Positions 9,518-18,709 of a stretch of DNA of 64,000 nt are shown here, one piece after another (the first letter of the stretch is position 1; each line of letters opens with the position of its first letter). A program made the position numbers and the translations under genes. Origin of the DNA: Cyclobacteriaceae bacterium (lineage in GTDB: Bacteria > Bacteroidota > Bacteroidia > Cytophagales > Cyclobacteriaceae); assembly GCA_025808415.1 (NCBI GenBank), contig CP075525.1, positions 310,001 to 374,000 of the forward strand, written 5' to 3'. The notes under the pieces are model-generated. The model saw nothing but the letters and a program-made list of their open reading frames with translations. It was not told the DNA's origin and did no database searches.

Positions 9518-10382
9518 TAGGATTATTGTTTTTTTCCTGAAGGTGCCTTTTCTTCCAACGGTTGTGCGACCATAGCCAACCATCAGGATGTTCGCGGATT
9601 ACTTGCTCGACTGTACGCACATAATTTTCAATTACCGTTTCGGAATCTTTGTGATAGGGTGGCTCTGCTATGGGCACTAGCGTACAGGAATAATATCCAC
9701 GCCTAAGCCTCTTAACCGAGCCATACAACACCGGGTATTGGGTCAGGTTTGCCATCTGCTGACTTCCGTAGAAGAAGACGGTTTGTTGGTTTAAGAAAAC
9801 AGTTGAGTACTTTTTATCACTTTCATACCCAGGGTATTGATCGGCAACGATGGCTATGCCACGCTGAATGCTTTTACGTTTGATCAATTCACGGGCCACA
9901 TCGTTACGTTTGATGGCCTTGCCACCAAAACGGGTACGACAGGTTTGCATAAAGCTATCAACCAGCGAATTATTTATGGGTTGGTAAACGAAATCAATGG
10001 GCATATTCAGGGAAAGCATGCCCGATGCCAGCAGCCACTCCCAGTTGAATTGGTGTGACGACAACAAAACCATGGATTGACCCTGGTCGCGGTACTTGAG
10101 AACCACTTCAGGATTTGTGTAATACATTCTTTTCTGTAATACTGTGGGCGAAATGGTTACCAGTTTTAATGTTTCAACGGCATAGTCGCACAGGTTTCGG
10201 TAAAAAGATTTTGCGATTTTCTTTCGTTCAGCTAAAGACTTTTCAGGAAAGGAGTTTTTAAGGTTTTTGTTAACCAGTTTTTTACGGTAACCTATTACGT
10301 AGTAAGCCAATAAAAACATGATATCGGAAAGAACGTATAATACTGCAAGTGGAAGCCGGGATAGAATGCGCAATAAAATCAT
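9483..10382 (-). CDS. Lipid A biosynthesis (LpxL/HtrB-type) acyltransferase
   Basis: The family transfers secondary acyl chains to lipid A precursors or lysolipids at the cytoplasmic face of the inner membrane. The protein has an N-terminal hydrophobic segment (about 5-30) and the HX4E active-site motif SSHQFNWE (H110, E115). The 299-residue length is normal. In Bacteroidota this gene often handles lipid A or aminolipid acylation; the exact acceptor cannot be read from sequence. It is divergent from the SDR gene and convergent, with a 35-base overlap, with the SNF2 gene. Confidence 0.9.
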   Translation of the reverse strand: MILLRILSRLPLAVLYVLSDIMFLLAYYVIGYRKKLVNKNLKNSFPEKSLAERKKIAKSFYRNLCDYAVETLKLVTISPTVLQKRMYYTNPEVVLKYRDQGQSMVLLSSHQFNWEWLLASGMLSLNMPIDFVYQPINNSLVDSFMQTCRTRFGGKAIKRNDVARELIKRKSIQRGIAIVADQYPGYESDKKYSTVFLNQQTVFFYGSQQMANLTQYPVLYGSVKRLRRGYYSCTLVPIAEPPYHKDSETVIENYVRTVEQVIREHPDGWLWSHNRWKKRHLQEKNNNPIRPASTQYLPG

Positions 10383-10431
10383 GTTCGTTTGTTTCCGGGC
10401 AACAAGTTAAGTAAGTATTGCTATTTTTGGT

Positions 10432-10439
10432 GCAAATTG
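10432..10439 (+). promoter_or_regulatory. -7 box TATTTTTG upstream of the SDR-radA pair
   Basis: TATTTTTG matches the Bacteroidota -7 consensus and lies 32 bases before the ATG at 10472. No convincing TTG is seen at the expected upstream distance. Confidence 0.35.
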
Positions 10440-10471
10440 AAATGAGCAGGTCTTGCCTTTCAAGGTATCAT

Positions 10472-11278
10472 ATGAAAGATAAGGTTGTTGTTATTACTGG
10501 CGGAACTTCTGGAATTGGCAAAGCCCTGGCACACGAATTTGGCCGGCATGGCTCAAAACTTGTAATTACCGGAAGGAACAAGCACGACCTTGATGAAGCC
10601 GTTGCTGAACTAAAGCAAGCAGGGGTTGAAGTTACCGGAATAAATGCTGATGTAAGCAAAGAAGAGGATAATAAACGTATGGCCGAAGAAGCCATTCGTA
10701 CCTATGGCACGATTCATATCTTGATTAACAACGCAGGTATTTCCATGCGTGCATCTTTCGAAGATGTTCAACTTGATGTAGTTAAAAAGGTGATGGACAT
10801 CAATTTTTATGGGGCGATTTATGCTACCCGTTACTGCCTGCCCGAAATCGTGAAGAACAAAGGATCGATTGTGGGCATCTCTTCCATTGCCGGCTACAGG
10901 GGCTTACCGGGAAGGACTGGATATTCGGCCTCCAAATTTGCATTAAACGGTTTTTTGGAAGTGTTGCGAACGGAGTATCTCCACAAGGGTGTGCATGTGC
11001 TTACCGCATGCCCGGGATTTACGGCAACAAACATACGCATGCGCGCGTTGTTGGCCGATGGACGCGAGCAGAAGGAATCCCCCCGCGAGGAGAACAAGGA
11101 AATGACACCCGAGCAATGTGCCCGGCACATCTACAAGGCAACCGTTAGGCGAAAAAAAATACTGATACTTACCCTGGAGGGAAAGGTTGCCGTTTTCCTG
11201 AATAAGTGGTGGCCCTGGCTGGCCGACCAGGTAGTTTTTAATGTGATGGCCAAAGAGGTAAATGCCCCGGTTAAGTAA
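10472..11278 (+). CDS. Short-chain dehydrogenase/reductase (SDR)
   Basis: This 268-residue classical SDR has the NAD(P)-binding motif TGGTSGIG (9-16), NNAG (86-89) and the catalytic triad S138, Y151, K155 (YSASK). The start at 10472 (MKDKVVVITGG) is preferred because the longer in-frame reading from 10418 would begin before the -7 box at 10432 and adds non-family sequence. The substrate is unknown; the C-terminal RRKKILILTLEGK region with a basic and hydrophobic character resembles membrane-associated SDRs acting on lipids or steroids. The radA start codon follows its stop codon without a gap. Confidence 0.9.
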   Translation: MKDKVVVITGGTSGIGKALAHEFGRHGSKLVITGRNKHDLDEAVAELKQAGVEVTGINADVSKEEDNKRMAEEAIRTYGTIHILINNAGISMRASFEDVQLDVVKKVMDINFYGAIYATRYCLPEIVKNKGSIVGISSIAGYRGLPGRTGYSASKFALNGFLEVLRTEYLHKGVHVLTACPGFTATNIRMRALLADGREQKESPREENKEMTPEQCARHIYKATVRRKKILILTLEGKVAVFLNKWWPWLADQVVFNVMAKEVNAPVK

Positions 11279-12655
11279 ATGCCCAAAACAAAATCCCTTT
11301 TCTTCTGCCAAAACTGTGGCCATGAATCGCCCAAATGGATGGGTAAGTGCCCATCGTGCAACCAGTGGAACACCTTTGCTGAGGAGGTTGTGCAAAAGGA
11401 AACCACAAATAAGAACGACTGGAGGAAAGAAACAGATCATAAGAAAAGGAATATACCCCGCACGTTAGAGCAAGTTGAATCAGGGGGTGAAGTTCGTATG
11501 ACAACGCCCGATCATGAGTTGAACCGCGTATTGGGTGGAGGGATTGTACCCGGATCGCTGGTATTGATTGGGGGTGAACCCGGCATTGGAAAGTCCACCC
11601 TAATGTTACAGTTAGCGCTGTCACTTAAAAGCATTAAAGTGCTTTATGTGTCGGGTGAAGAAAGTGAGCAACAACTAAAAATGCGCGCTGAACGATTAAC
11701 ACAATCCCTAAATGAGTCGTGTTACATTTTTACCGAGACCAATACCCAAAATATTTTTCTGGCCATTCGCGAATTGCAGCCGGATATGGTCATCATCGAC
11801 TCTATCCAAACACTCCACTCAGAACTGCTCGACTCAACAGCCGGCAGTATTGGTCAAGTACGCCAAAGTGCCGGTGAATTGATGAAGTTTGCGAAAGAAG
11901 CAAACACACCGGTCTTTCTTGTTGGTCACATCACGAAGGATGGCATGCTGGCAGGGCCGAAGGTGCTGGAGCATATGGTTGACACCGTGCTCCAGTTTGA
12001 AGGCGACCGTCATCTCGCCTATCGCATTTTACGCACCACCAAAAACCGCTTTGGGTCAACATCAGAGATTGGCATTTATGAAATGTTGGGCACAGGTTTA
12101 CGCGAAGTGTCCAATCCATCCGAAATCTTAATCTCACAAAAGGATGGGCCATTGAGTGGCGCTACCATTGGAGCTACCATTGAAGGCAACAGGCCGCTGC
12201 TGATTGAAATACAGTCGCTTGTAAGTCCGGCATCATACGGCACGCCCCAGCGCACCCCAACAGGCTTTGATCAGAAGCGATTAAACATGTTACTGGCTGT
12301 GCTGGAAAAACGTTGTGGCTTTCGTATGGGCCAGCACGATGTGTTTGTGAACATGGCAGGAGGCATTCGTGTGGAAGACCCGGCCATTGACCTTGCCGTG
12401 TGTGTTTCGGTTATTTCTTCGCTGGAAGAATTGCCGGTATCGGAAAAGGTATGCTTTGCAGCGGAAGTTGGTCTGGGAGGTGAGTTGCGTGCTGTAAACC
12501 GAATTGAGCAGCGCATATCCGAAGCAGAAAAACTCGGCTTTACGGAAATCTATGTTTCAAAATTCAGCCAGAAAGCGCTGGATACCCGAAAGGTAAAGAT
12601 CACGGTAAAATCGTTTGGCAAGTTAACCGAAGTATTTCAGGATTTATTTGGCTGA
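11279..12655 (+). CDS. radA: DNA repair protein RadA
   Basis: RadA is a RecA-like ATPase that drives branch migration in recombination intermediates. All family parts are visible: an N-terminal C4 zinc finger (C10, C13, C24, C27), Walker A GGEPGIGKST (98-107), the RadA-specific KNRFG motif near residue 255, and a C-terminal Lon-protease-like domain with GGIRVEDPAIDLAV. The length of 458 residues is typical. The ATG directly abuts the SDR stop codon, so the two genes are co-transcribed. Confidence 0.97.
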   Translation: MPKTKSLFFCQNCGHESPKWMGKCPSCNQWNTFAEEVVQKETTNKNDWRKETDHKKRNIPRTLEQVESGGEVRMTTPDHELNRVLGGGIVPGSLVLIGGEPGIGKSTLMLQLALSLKSIKVLYVSGEESEQQLKMRAERLTQSLNESCYIFTETNTQNIFLAIRELQPDMVIIDSIQTLHSELLDSTAGSIGQVRQSAGELMKFAKEANTPVFLVGHITKDGMLAGPKVLEHMVDTVLQFEGDRHLAYRILRTTKNRFGSTSEIGIYEMLGTGLREVSNPSEILISQKDGPLSGATIGATIEGNRPLLIEIQSLVSPASYGTPQRTPTGFDQKRLNMLLAVLEKRCGFRMGQHDVFVNMAGGIRVEDPAIDLAVCVSVISSLEELPVSEKVCFAAEVGLGGELRAVNRIEQRISEAEKLGFTEIYVSKFSQKALDTRKVKITVKSFGKLTEVFQDLFG

Positions 12656-12665
12656 TCGTGGCCAT

Positions 12666-12682
12666 CGTGTAATCTTTACACG
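12666..12682 (+). promoter_or_regulatory. 17-bp palindrome upstream of the UPF0316 gene
   Basis: CGTGTAA-TCT-TTACACG is a perfect 7-bp inverted repeat ten bases before the ATG at 12693. It lies in the short radA/UPF0316 gap and could be an operator or a small leader hairpin. Confidence 0.3.
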
Positions 12683-12692
12683 AAATTGATTT

Positions 12693-13301
12693 ATGGAAAC
12701 ATTTTTTACAGAAACCGTTGGCTTGCCTGAAAATCTTTTCAGCTATTTCATTTTGCCGCTGCTTATTTTTTTGGCGCGCATCATGGATGTTTCCATCAAT
12801 ACCATCCGCATTATTTATGTATTGGGTGGAAGAAGGTTAACAGCAACAACGCTTGGCTTTTTTGAATCGTTTATATGGCTCATGGCCATTCGGCAGATTT
12901 TCGAACACCTTGATAATTGGGTGTGTTACGTGGCGTATCCTGGTGGTTTTGCCATGGGCATTTTAGTGGGCATGATGATAGAAGAACGCATTGCCTATGG
13001 AAAAGTAATTGTGCGGATTATTACCCGAAAGGATGTGGATGAACTCATTGCGTTTCTTACCCAGAATCAATTCCGGTACACCCGTGTAAATTCAGAAGGG
13101 CTTGATGGCCCGGAAAGCCTGGTGTTTACAGTTTTACCCCGCGAAAACCTGGAAGAATTGCTCTCCAAAATGAAAGATATACTCCCTACGGCTTTTTACA
13201 CGGTAGAAAAAGTAAACCGTGCATCAGAGAGTGGTGCGGTGGTACAAGAAAGCACCCGTTGGAGCATTGCCAGTTGGTTAAAGGGAGGACGAAGGGATTA
13301 A
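12693..13301 (+). CDS. UPF0316 membrane protein (DUF5698 + DUF2179)
   Basis: The 202-residue protein has three to four N-terminal transmembrane segments (about 15-115), including the conserved ARIMDVSINTIRIIYVLGGRR stretch, followed by a soluble DUF2179-like domain (about 115-180). The family is widespread and has no established function; the soluble part resembles small ligand-binding domains found on YitT-type membrane proteins. It follows radA by 37 bases and overlaps the convergent T9SS gene by four bases. Confidence 0.88.
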   Translation: METFFTETVGLPENLFSYFILPLLIFLARIMDVSINTIRIIYVLGGRRLTATTLGFFESFIWLMAIRQIFEHLDNWVCYVAYPGGFAMGILVGMMIEERIAYGKVIVRIITRKDVDELIAFLTQNQFRYTRVNSEGLDGPESLVFTVLPRENLEELLSKMKDILPTAFYTVEKVNRASESGAVVQESTRWSIASWLKGGRRD

Positions 13302-14615
13302 TTTTTAATAATCTTTATTGTTCTTCGACCATTACCTGTTTGTAATTTAACAATGTAAATCCCTGCCGCTAAATCACGCACATCCACCATACAGGTTTCG
13401 TTAATGAATTTTTTCAGTACAACTTTTCCTGACAAATCAAGGAGCGTGAGTTGTGCGGGTTGTTGATGGGGCAACTGGATTTTTAAGTAATCCGTTACCG
13501 GGTTAGGCATTACAGAAATACCGGCTAATGTATCTTCTGTTCGGGTAATAATCTCCGGATAAAGATCACGGGTGTAAAAAAGCAAGCAAAGATCACTGGC
13601 ATAAGCAGGGTACATTGATGGTTGACGACCGCGGATAGTAATGACGTAAGGATTGTCACGATCTATAGCGGCAGAAGAGGTAAGTGTAAGTAATCCAACT
13701 TTAATATTGGCAGAGGATGAATCGTAGGTACTAAACTGGAGTTCATCCTCGGTTAATGTTGAGTAGGCACTCAACGTGGATTCGTTTTGCTCATTAGGTT
13801 CGTAAAGTATTTTAATCGTTCGGCTTTCATTTATCGGAATATAAACTCGGTTATTTTCGTCCAGCGGATTCTTTAGTGATATTTTGCTGCCTGAATCATG
13901 ATCTGTTAAAATTATCTGAATGTCCCTTTCTACAGTACAAAGACGATATAAGTTTCCGTCAATGACTTTTGATAAATGAATTTTTACAGCGAACAAAAAT
14001 TCTCCAGTGGTATAGGTTCCCTGAAACTTCGTGTCCCACGTAAGCAAGCCTGTAAAGGAGTTTATCTGAAGATTTTCAGGTAGCCTGTAATTCTGCACAG
14101 GCTGATTTTTGTCTCTTTTTGGAGTGCTTAATTCATATGAAATAACATGATCTTCCAGGCTAAAAGCACCTATGGAAAGTGAAAGGGGTTCATCTGCTTT
14201 AGCATGGAAAAATGGGTCAAACAAAAAATCAGGGGTGTCGAACGAACCAAGAAAGGGATCCAGGTTTATAACGGTCTCAACGTAAAATACTGTCGAAATG
14301 GAATTATCAAAATTTATAATGCCCCCGTTTCTATTGGGCTCAGTATAGAAAATGGCAAACTGGCCGGGTCCGGCATAAGTATGATCTACTGAGTAAGACG
14401 CTTTTGCAATACCAAGCGTCCCCTAAGAAAAGCAGGTCACTTTCACCACCAAAGAGTACTGGTGAACCTGTATCGGTATAGACGGTGATAGTAATTCTAC
14501 AGGTGAGATTTGTGCTGCTCAACCGCTTCACGGAAATGTACCCACAGCGCAGGTGCGTGGCGTTTATGATTAGGGGAAACGCAATGATGAGGATTAAAAC
14601 AATGATCTTTTTCAT
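13298..14615 (-). pseudogene. Secreted T9SS-sorted protein interrupted by one frameshift
   Basis: Two reading frames together make one protein of about 438 residues. The first (14615 down to about 14423) has a signal peptide and the ATHLRCGYISVKR start, then TVYTDTGSPVLFGGESD. The second continues without a gap with SYSVDHTYAGPGQFAIFY, EPNRNGGIINF, to a C-terminal Por-secretion tail (MPNPVTDYLKIQL, GKVVLKKF, LAAGIYIVKLQ). The frame changes within or near the C4/G4 run at 14420-14423: dropping one base there joins both halves. The upstream half runs out of frame to a stop near 14340. This family of Bacteroidota surface proteins has no known biochemical role. The break may be a real mutation, phase variation or a sequencing error. 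The upstream deaminase gene ends only three bases before its start. Confidence 0.85.
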
Positions 14616-14618
14616 GGT

Positions 14619-15485
14619 TTACTTATTTTGAAGGCCTCCTGAATGCACCACTAAAATTGTTGCCCACCTTCTAAAATAGCCCTTCTCAATCAAATCGTAA
14701 ACTCCGGCAACAAGCTTTCCTGTATAAACGCTGTCTAAGGGCAAATTATTTTTTGTCAGACGATCTTTTATGAATTCAAATAAAGCAGCCGTTGTTTTTC
14801 CATATCCACCAAAGTGATAATCTGTCATTAGCTTCCAGTTTCTTGCCTCCTTCCCAATTAACCTTTCTACTTCTTCTTTCAAAAATTCTCCCCCTTTTAG
14901 AACAGGAAATCCCAGAATCTCTACTGAAGCATCAAGACCTTTTATTAGCCCGGCCAATGTCCCTCCGGTTCCCACGGCACAACACAAATAATCAAATCCA
15001 TCGCCCAGTGTTTGCGCGAATTCCGCAACACCCTTTACAGCTAACGCATTGGTGCCGCCTTCGGGTATTAAATAGAAGTCACCAAACTCCTGATGAAGGC
15101 TCTCAATAAAATGCGGATTTATTTTTTGCCTGTATGCTTCTCGTGTTATGTACTTCAACCCCATTCCACGACTTTTCGCAAATGTTAACGTTGGGTTGAG
15201 CGGAAACATTTCTTCACCACGAATGATGCCAATACTTTCAAAGCCCAGTTCATGTGCAGCAGCTGCGGTGGAAAAAATGTGGTTGGAATAAGCACCACCA
15301 AAGGTGAGCAACGTTTTGTGTCCCAGTTTTTTTGCTTCTTCAAGATTGTACTTCAGCTTCCACCATTTGTTTCCTGAAACATAGGGATGATTCAAATCTT
15401 CACGCTTAACCAATACACGAATTCCCGCCTTATCAAATAGCGGATCATGTATTTCCTGTATCGGAGTTGGCGTATAGCTAAGCAT
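14619..15485 (-). CDS. ACC deaminase / D-cysteine desulfhydrase family PLP enzyme
   Basis: This is a fold-type II PLP enzyme of the 1-aminocyclopropane-1-carboxylate deaminase/D-cysteine desulfhydrase family. The PLP lysine lies in SGNKWWKLKYNL near residue 40, and the phosphate loop VGTGGTLAGL is clear. The typical N-terminal TPTPIQEI-DPLF and REDLNHPYVSGNK segments are present. I chose the ATG at 15485 (MLSYTPTP); a longer reading from 15521 adds residues without family resemblance. The length of 288 residues is slightly short of bacterial DcyD. True ACC deaminase activity cannot be claimed from sequence. It is followed after three bases by the broken T9SS gene. Confidence 0.87.
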   Translation of the reverse strand: MLSYTPTPIQEIHDPLFDKAGIRVLVKREDLNHPYVSGNKWWKLKYNLEEAKKLGHKTLLTFGGAYSNHIFSTAAAAHELGFESIGIIRGEEMFPLNPTLTFAKSRGMGLKYITREAYRQKINPHFIESLHQEFGDFYLIPEGGTNALAVKGVAEFAQTLGDGFDYLCCAVGTGGTLAGLIKGLDASVEILGFPVLKGGEFLKEEVERLIGKEARNWKLMTDYHFGGYGKTTAALFEFIKDRLTKNNLPLDSVYTGKLVAGVYDLIEKGYFRRWATILVVHSGGLQNK

Positions 15486-15589
15486 TGTCTTACAAGTTGT
15501 GGGTTGTTGTTTTCCTGACAACTTATGTCGTGCAAGTTAAAAATGTTTTCAAAGCATTTGGAGCACACCTAACTTTAGCAATTCTTACT

Positions 15590-16639
15590 ATGGATGAGTA
15601 TATAAAAGGCCGCGGTTCACAGTTAAAAACACAAAATCGGTTTTTAAAAACCAGTTATGTTACCGATCACATTGAAGGCCTTGATGAAGCTTTACTTTCT
15701 GCCCCCACCACCCAGGTTTTTTACGAACAGGCAAAAAAAATCGTAAACAAAGTAACCAGTCCGGATTTGGGTATGATGTATTCACTGAATCCTTACCAGG
15801 GCTGTGAACATGGCTGCATTTATTGTTACGCGCGCAACACGCATGAGTATTATGGGTTCAGTGCCGGTTTGGATTTTGAAAGCAAAATCATGGTAAAGAA
15901 AAATGCTCCGCAACTGCTCGAAAAATTTATTCTTCATCCTGACTGGCAGCCTGTTCCGATAAGTGTTTCGGGGAACACAGACTGCTACCAACCCTTAGAG
16001 CGTAAACTTGAAATTACACGCGGCCTACTCAAAGTGTTCGCACAGTATCGCCATCCGTTGGGCATGATTACTAAGAACAGTTTGATTTTGCGCGACCTTG
16101 ATTTGTTGAGTGATCTGGCCAAAGACAACCTCGTACATGTTTATATCTCCATCACCACGCTTGATGAAAACCTGCGAAGAATAATGGAACCCCGGACAGC
16201 CAGTGCCCTGAAAAGATTGAAAACAGTTGAGGAACTGGCAAAAGCAGGCGTGCCTGTAGGCATAATGAATGCTCCGATTGTACCGGGTTTAAACCATCAT
16301 GAAATTCCGATGATCATGAAAGCGGCCGCTGATCATGGCGCGCAGGCTGCCGGGATGACAATCGTTCGTTTAAATGGAGCCATCGGGCAACTTTTTGAAG
16401 ATTGGTTGCAAAAGAATTTCCCTGACAGGTTTGATAAGGTGTGGAACCAGATCAAATCCATGCATGGCGGAAATGTAAACGACTCACAATTTGGCAGGAG
16501 AATGATGGGTGAAGGAAACTTTGCGGAATCAATCCAACAGTTGTTTCGTGCATCCAAAAAGAAATACCTGGCAGGGAGACACATGCCCGCCTATGATCTT
16601 TCAAAATTTAGAAAAGGTGGAAACCTGAGTTTGTTTTGA
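15590..16639 (+). CDS. PA0069-family radical SAM protein
   Basis: The radical SAM cluster motif is CX3CX2C (C72, C76, C79, in GCEHGCIYCYARNTHEYY). The N-terminal region with KGRGSQ and NRF, and the following PISVSGNTDCYQPLE and GMITKNSLILRDLDLL segments, are hallmarks of the PA0069/SPL-related family. Related proteins include spore photoproduct lyase, but this subfamily has no proven reaction. The ATG at 15590 (MDEYIKGRGSQ) is preferred to a longer in-frame reading from 15485, which would overlap the divergent deaminase start. The stop is one base from that of the convergent lysA gene. Confidence 0.9.
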   Translation: MDEYIKGRGSQLKTQNRFLKTSYVTDHIEGLDEALLSAPTTQVFYEQAKKIVNKVTSPDLGMMYSLNPYQGCEHGCIYCYARNTHEYYGFSAGLDFESKIMVKKNAPQLLEKFILHPDWQPVPISVSGNTDCYQPLERKLEITRGLLKVFAQYRHPLGMITKNSLILRDLDLLSDLAKDNLVHVYISITTLDENLRRIMEPRTASALKRLKTVEELAKAGVPVGIMNAPIVPGLNHHEIPMIMKAAADHGAQAAGMTIVRLNGAIGQLFEDWLQKNFPDRFDKVWNQIKSMHGGNVNDSQFGRRMMGEGNFAESIQQLFRASKKKYLAGRHMPAYDLSKFRKGGNLSLF

Positions 16640-16640
16640 G

Positions 16641-17873
16641 TTAAAGGTCTATTTCAATTTGGCCTTTCACCAAATCTTCAAACACTTCACGCTCACGAAT
16701 AAGCTTTGCTTCATTGTTAATCACCAAAACTTCTGCCGGCCGCAAACGTGAGTTGTAGTTGGATGCCATTGAAAAACCATAAGCCCCGGCATTTTTAATG
16801 GCCAGAACATCGCCCTCCTGCACTTCATTTAATTTTCTTTCAGCACCAAGGGTATCGGTCTCGCATATGTATCCCACTACGGTGTAAACTTTTTGTTCTC
16901 CTGTTGGATTGGAGATGTTCAGAATATGATGATAGGCATCGTACATCATGGGCCTTAATAAATGGTTAAGCCCTGTATTAACACCAACAAATGTGGTTGA
17001 GGGAGTAGATTTTACTAAGGTTGTCTTCGCCAGCAAATGACCGGACTCACTCACAATGAATTTACCGGGCTCCAACCATAACTCAAGCTTTCGGCCGTAC
17101 TCTTCACAAAACAACCGGAATGATTCGGTGAGTTTTAAACCTAAATCAAAAACGTTGGTAACCCGGTCTCCTTCTTTGTAGGCAACTTTAAACCCACTGC
17201 CAAAGTCGATGAATTTCAAATCGGGGAAATCGCGTGCAACGCTGAAGAAGATATCGGCCATTTTCAGAAACACATCGGTTTCAGTTATGTCTGAGCCGGT
17301 GTGAATGTGCAGGCCTTGAATTTGGATATTATACTGACTAACAACTTCCATAATCTGTGGAAGCTGGTACACCGATATTCCAAATTTGGAATCACTATGT
17401 CCGGTTGAAATTTTGATATTTCCGCCTGCCATAATGTGCGGGTTTAGGCGGATGGAGCAGGGATAAGAACTTCTATACTGTACACCGAATTTTTTCAGAA
17501 AAGGTATGTTATCAATGTTCACTACCAGCCCGAGTTTTACGGCTTCCTCAATTTCAGTGAAGTCGGCACAGTTTGGAGAGAACATGATTTCTGATGGGGA
17601 AAACCCGGCCTTGAGTGCAAGGTGTGCTTCCTGAATAGAAACTACATCTGCCCCCGAGCCATTCTTTTTCAACAGCCGAAGGATGGCGAGGTTGGAGAGG
17701 GCCTTAACGGCATACTTGATTTTGACATCCGCATCTGCGAATGCTGTTTTCAATGTTTTAAGTTGGTGTACAATTTTTTCGGCATCATATACATAAACCG
17801 GGGTACCAAATTGTTCGGCAATATCCAATGCCTTTATGCTTTGAATAACGTATGAACCTTCTTTAAGCTCCAT
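16641..17873 (-). CDS. lysA: Diaminopimelate decarboxylase
   Basis: LysA removes carbon dioxide from meso-diaminopimelate to give L-lysine, the last step of the pathway. The PLP lysine is K57 in IKYAVKALSN, GSGF and the substrate motif CETDTLG are present, and the length of 410 residues is normal. The start at 17873 (MELKEGSYVI) is chosen because a -7 box TATATTTG (17892-17899, minus strand) lies inside the longer reading from 17918. The gene is divergent from the alpha/beta hydrolase and ends one base from the radical SAM gene. Confidence 0.95.
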   Translation of the reverse strand: MELKEGSYVIQSIKALDIAEQFGTPVYVYDAEKIVHQLKTLKTAFADADVKIKYAVKALSNLAILRLLKKNGSGADVVSIQEAHLALKAGFSPSEIMFSPNCADFTEIEEAVKLGLVVNIDNIPFLKKFGVQYRSSYPCSIRLNPHIMAGGNIKISTGHSDSKFGISVYQLPQIMEVVSQYNIQIQGLHIHTGSDITETDVFLKMADIFFSVARDFPDLKFIDFGSGFKVAYKEGDRVTNVFDLGLKLTESFRLFCEEYGRKLELWLEPGKFIVSESGHLLAKTTLVKSTPSTTFVGVNTGLNHLLRPMMYDAYHHILNISNPTGEQKVYTVVGYICETDTLGAERKLNEVQEGDVLAIKNAGAYGFSMASNYNSRLRPAEVLVINNEAKLIREREVFEDLVKGQIEIDL

Positions 17874-17891
17874 TAGCTGCTCTTTAAAATT

Positions 17892-17899
17892 CAAATATA
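17892..17899 (-). promoter_or_regulatory. -7 box TATATTTG of lysA
   Basis: On the minus strand TATATTTG matches TAnnTTTG and lies 18 bases before the ATG at 17873. It supports the shorter lysA start. The upstream TTG is not obvious. Confidence 0.4.
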
Positions 17900-17911
17900 C
17901 TTCCATAATCC

Positions 17912-17940
17912 GGTTCATGAGTTGGGATTGTTTATTTTTG
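17912..17940 (+). promoter_or_regulatory. Promoter of the alpha/beta hydrolase, leaderless type
   Basis: TTG (17912-17914), an 18-base spacer, then TATTTTTG (17933-17940). The ATG follows after four bases at 17945, so transcription would begin at or next to the start codon. Confidence 0.5.
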
Positions 17941-17944
17941 GAAA

Positions 17945-18709
17945 ATGAAGTTATTCTATCGCGAATACGGACAGGGCCAACCCTTGATTATCCTGCATGG
18001 GTTGATGGGATCTTCGGATAACTGGTTGCCACAGGCAAAGATGTTGGGTGAACACTATCGCGTTTGGGTTGTTGACCAACGCAATCACGGCCAATCGCCA
18101 CACAGCAATGAATTTAATTACACAGTCCTCAGTAATGATATTCTTAATTTCATACAGGAACATACTATCGAAAACCCGGTAATTATAGGCCACTCCATGG
18201 GCGGCAAGGCGGCCATGAATTTTGCGCTGGCCCATCCGGATAAACTGGATAAACTTATTGTTGTTGACATCGCCCCCAAAGCCTATGATGTACGGCACGA
18301 TCATATTGTTGAAGGTTTAAAAGCCGTACCGATTGATTCAATACAATCGCGTCAAGAGGCAAACGACTCGCTGGCCCAGCATATTTCAAGTGAGGCAGTA
18401 AGACAGTTTTTGTTAAAAAACCTGATGCGTAAACCCGAAGGCGGATTTGGTTGGCGTATTAATTTACCGGTGATTGATAAGAATCTTGAGGTTATTAGTG
18501 GTGGTTTGGTATACCAGGGTGTTTTTCAAAAGAAGACATTATTTATCCGCGGTGCAAAGTCGGATTATATACTGGATGAAGACCGTGCATCAATCAAGAA
18601 ATTTTTCCCGGCCTCCGCTATTGTAACCATGGATGCCGGCCATTGGGTGCAGGCTGAAAGGCCAGAGGAATTTGTACAGGTTATTTTATCTTTTTTAAAT
18701 GCCGGGTAA
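17945..18709 (+). CDS. Alpha/beta-fold hydrolase (YbfF-type esterase)
   Basis: The 254-residue protein has the oxyanion HGLMGSSDNW (about 18-27), the nucleophile elbow GHSMGG (S84), an aspartate around 208 (KSDYIL) and the catalytic histidine in DAGHWVQAE (about 235). This matches acyl-CoA/esterase family YbfF, small soluble hydrolases for short acyl esters; the physiological substrate is unknown. The gene seems to lack a leader. Its last 11 bases overlap the start of the methyltransferase gene. Confidence 0.88.
   Translation: MKLFYREYGQGQPLIILHGLMGSSDNWLPQAKMLGEHYRVWVVDQRNHGQSPHSNEFNYTVLSNDILNFIQEHTIENPVIIGHSMGGKAAMNFALAHPDKLDKLIVVDIAPKAYDVRHDHIVEGLKAVPIDSIQSRQEANDSLAQHISSEAVRQFLLKNLMRKPEGGFGWRINLPVIDKNLEVISGGLVYQGVFQKKTLFIRGAKSDYILDEDRASIKKFFPASAIVTMDAGHWVQAERPEEFVQVILSFLNAG

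Noticed and set aside
15485-15589. Longer start of the radical SAM protein
   Set aside because: The segment is hydrophobic without family similarity and overlaps the divergent deaminase start.
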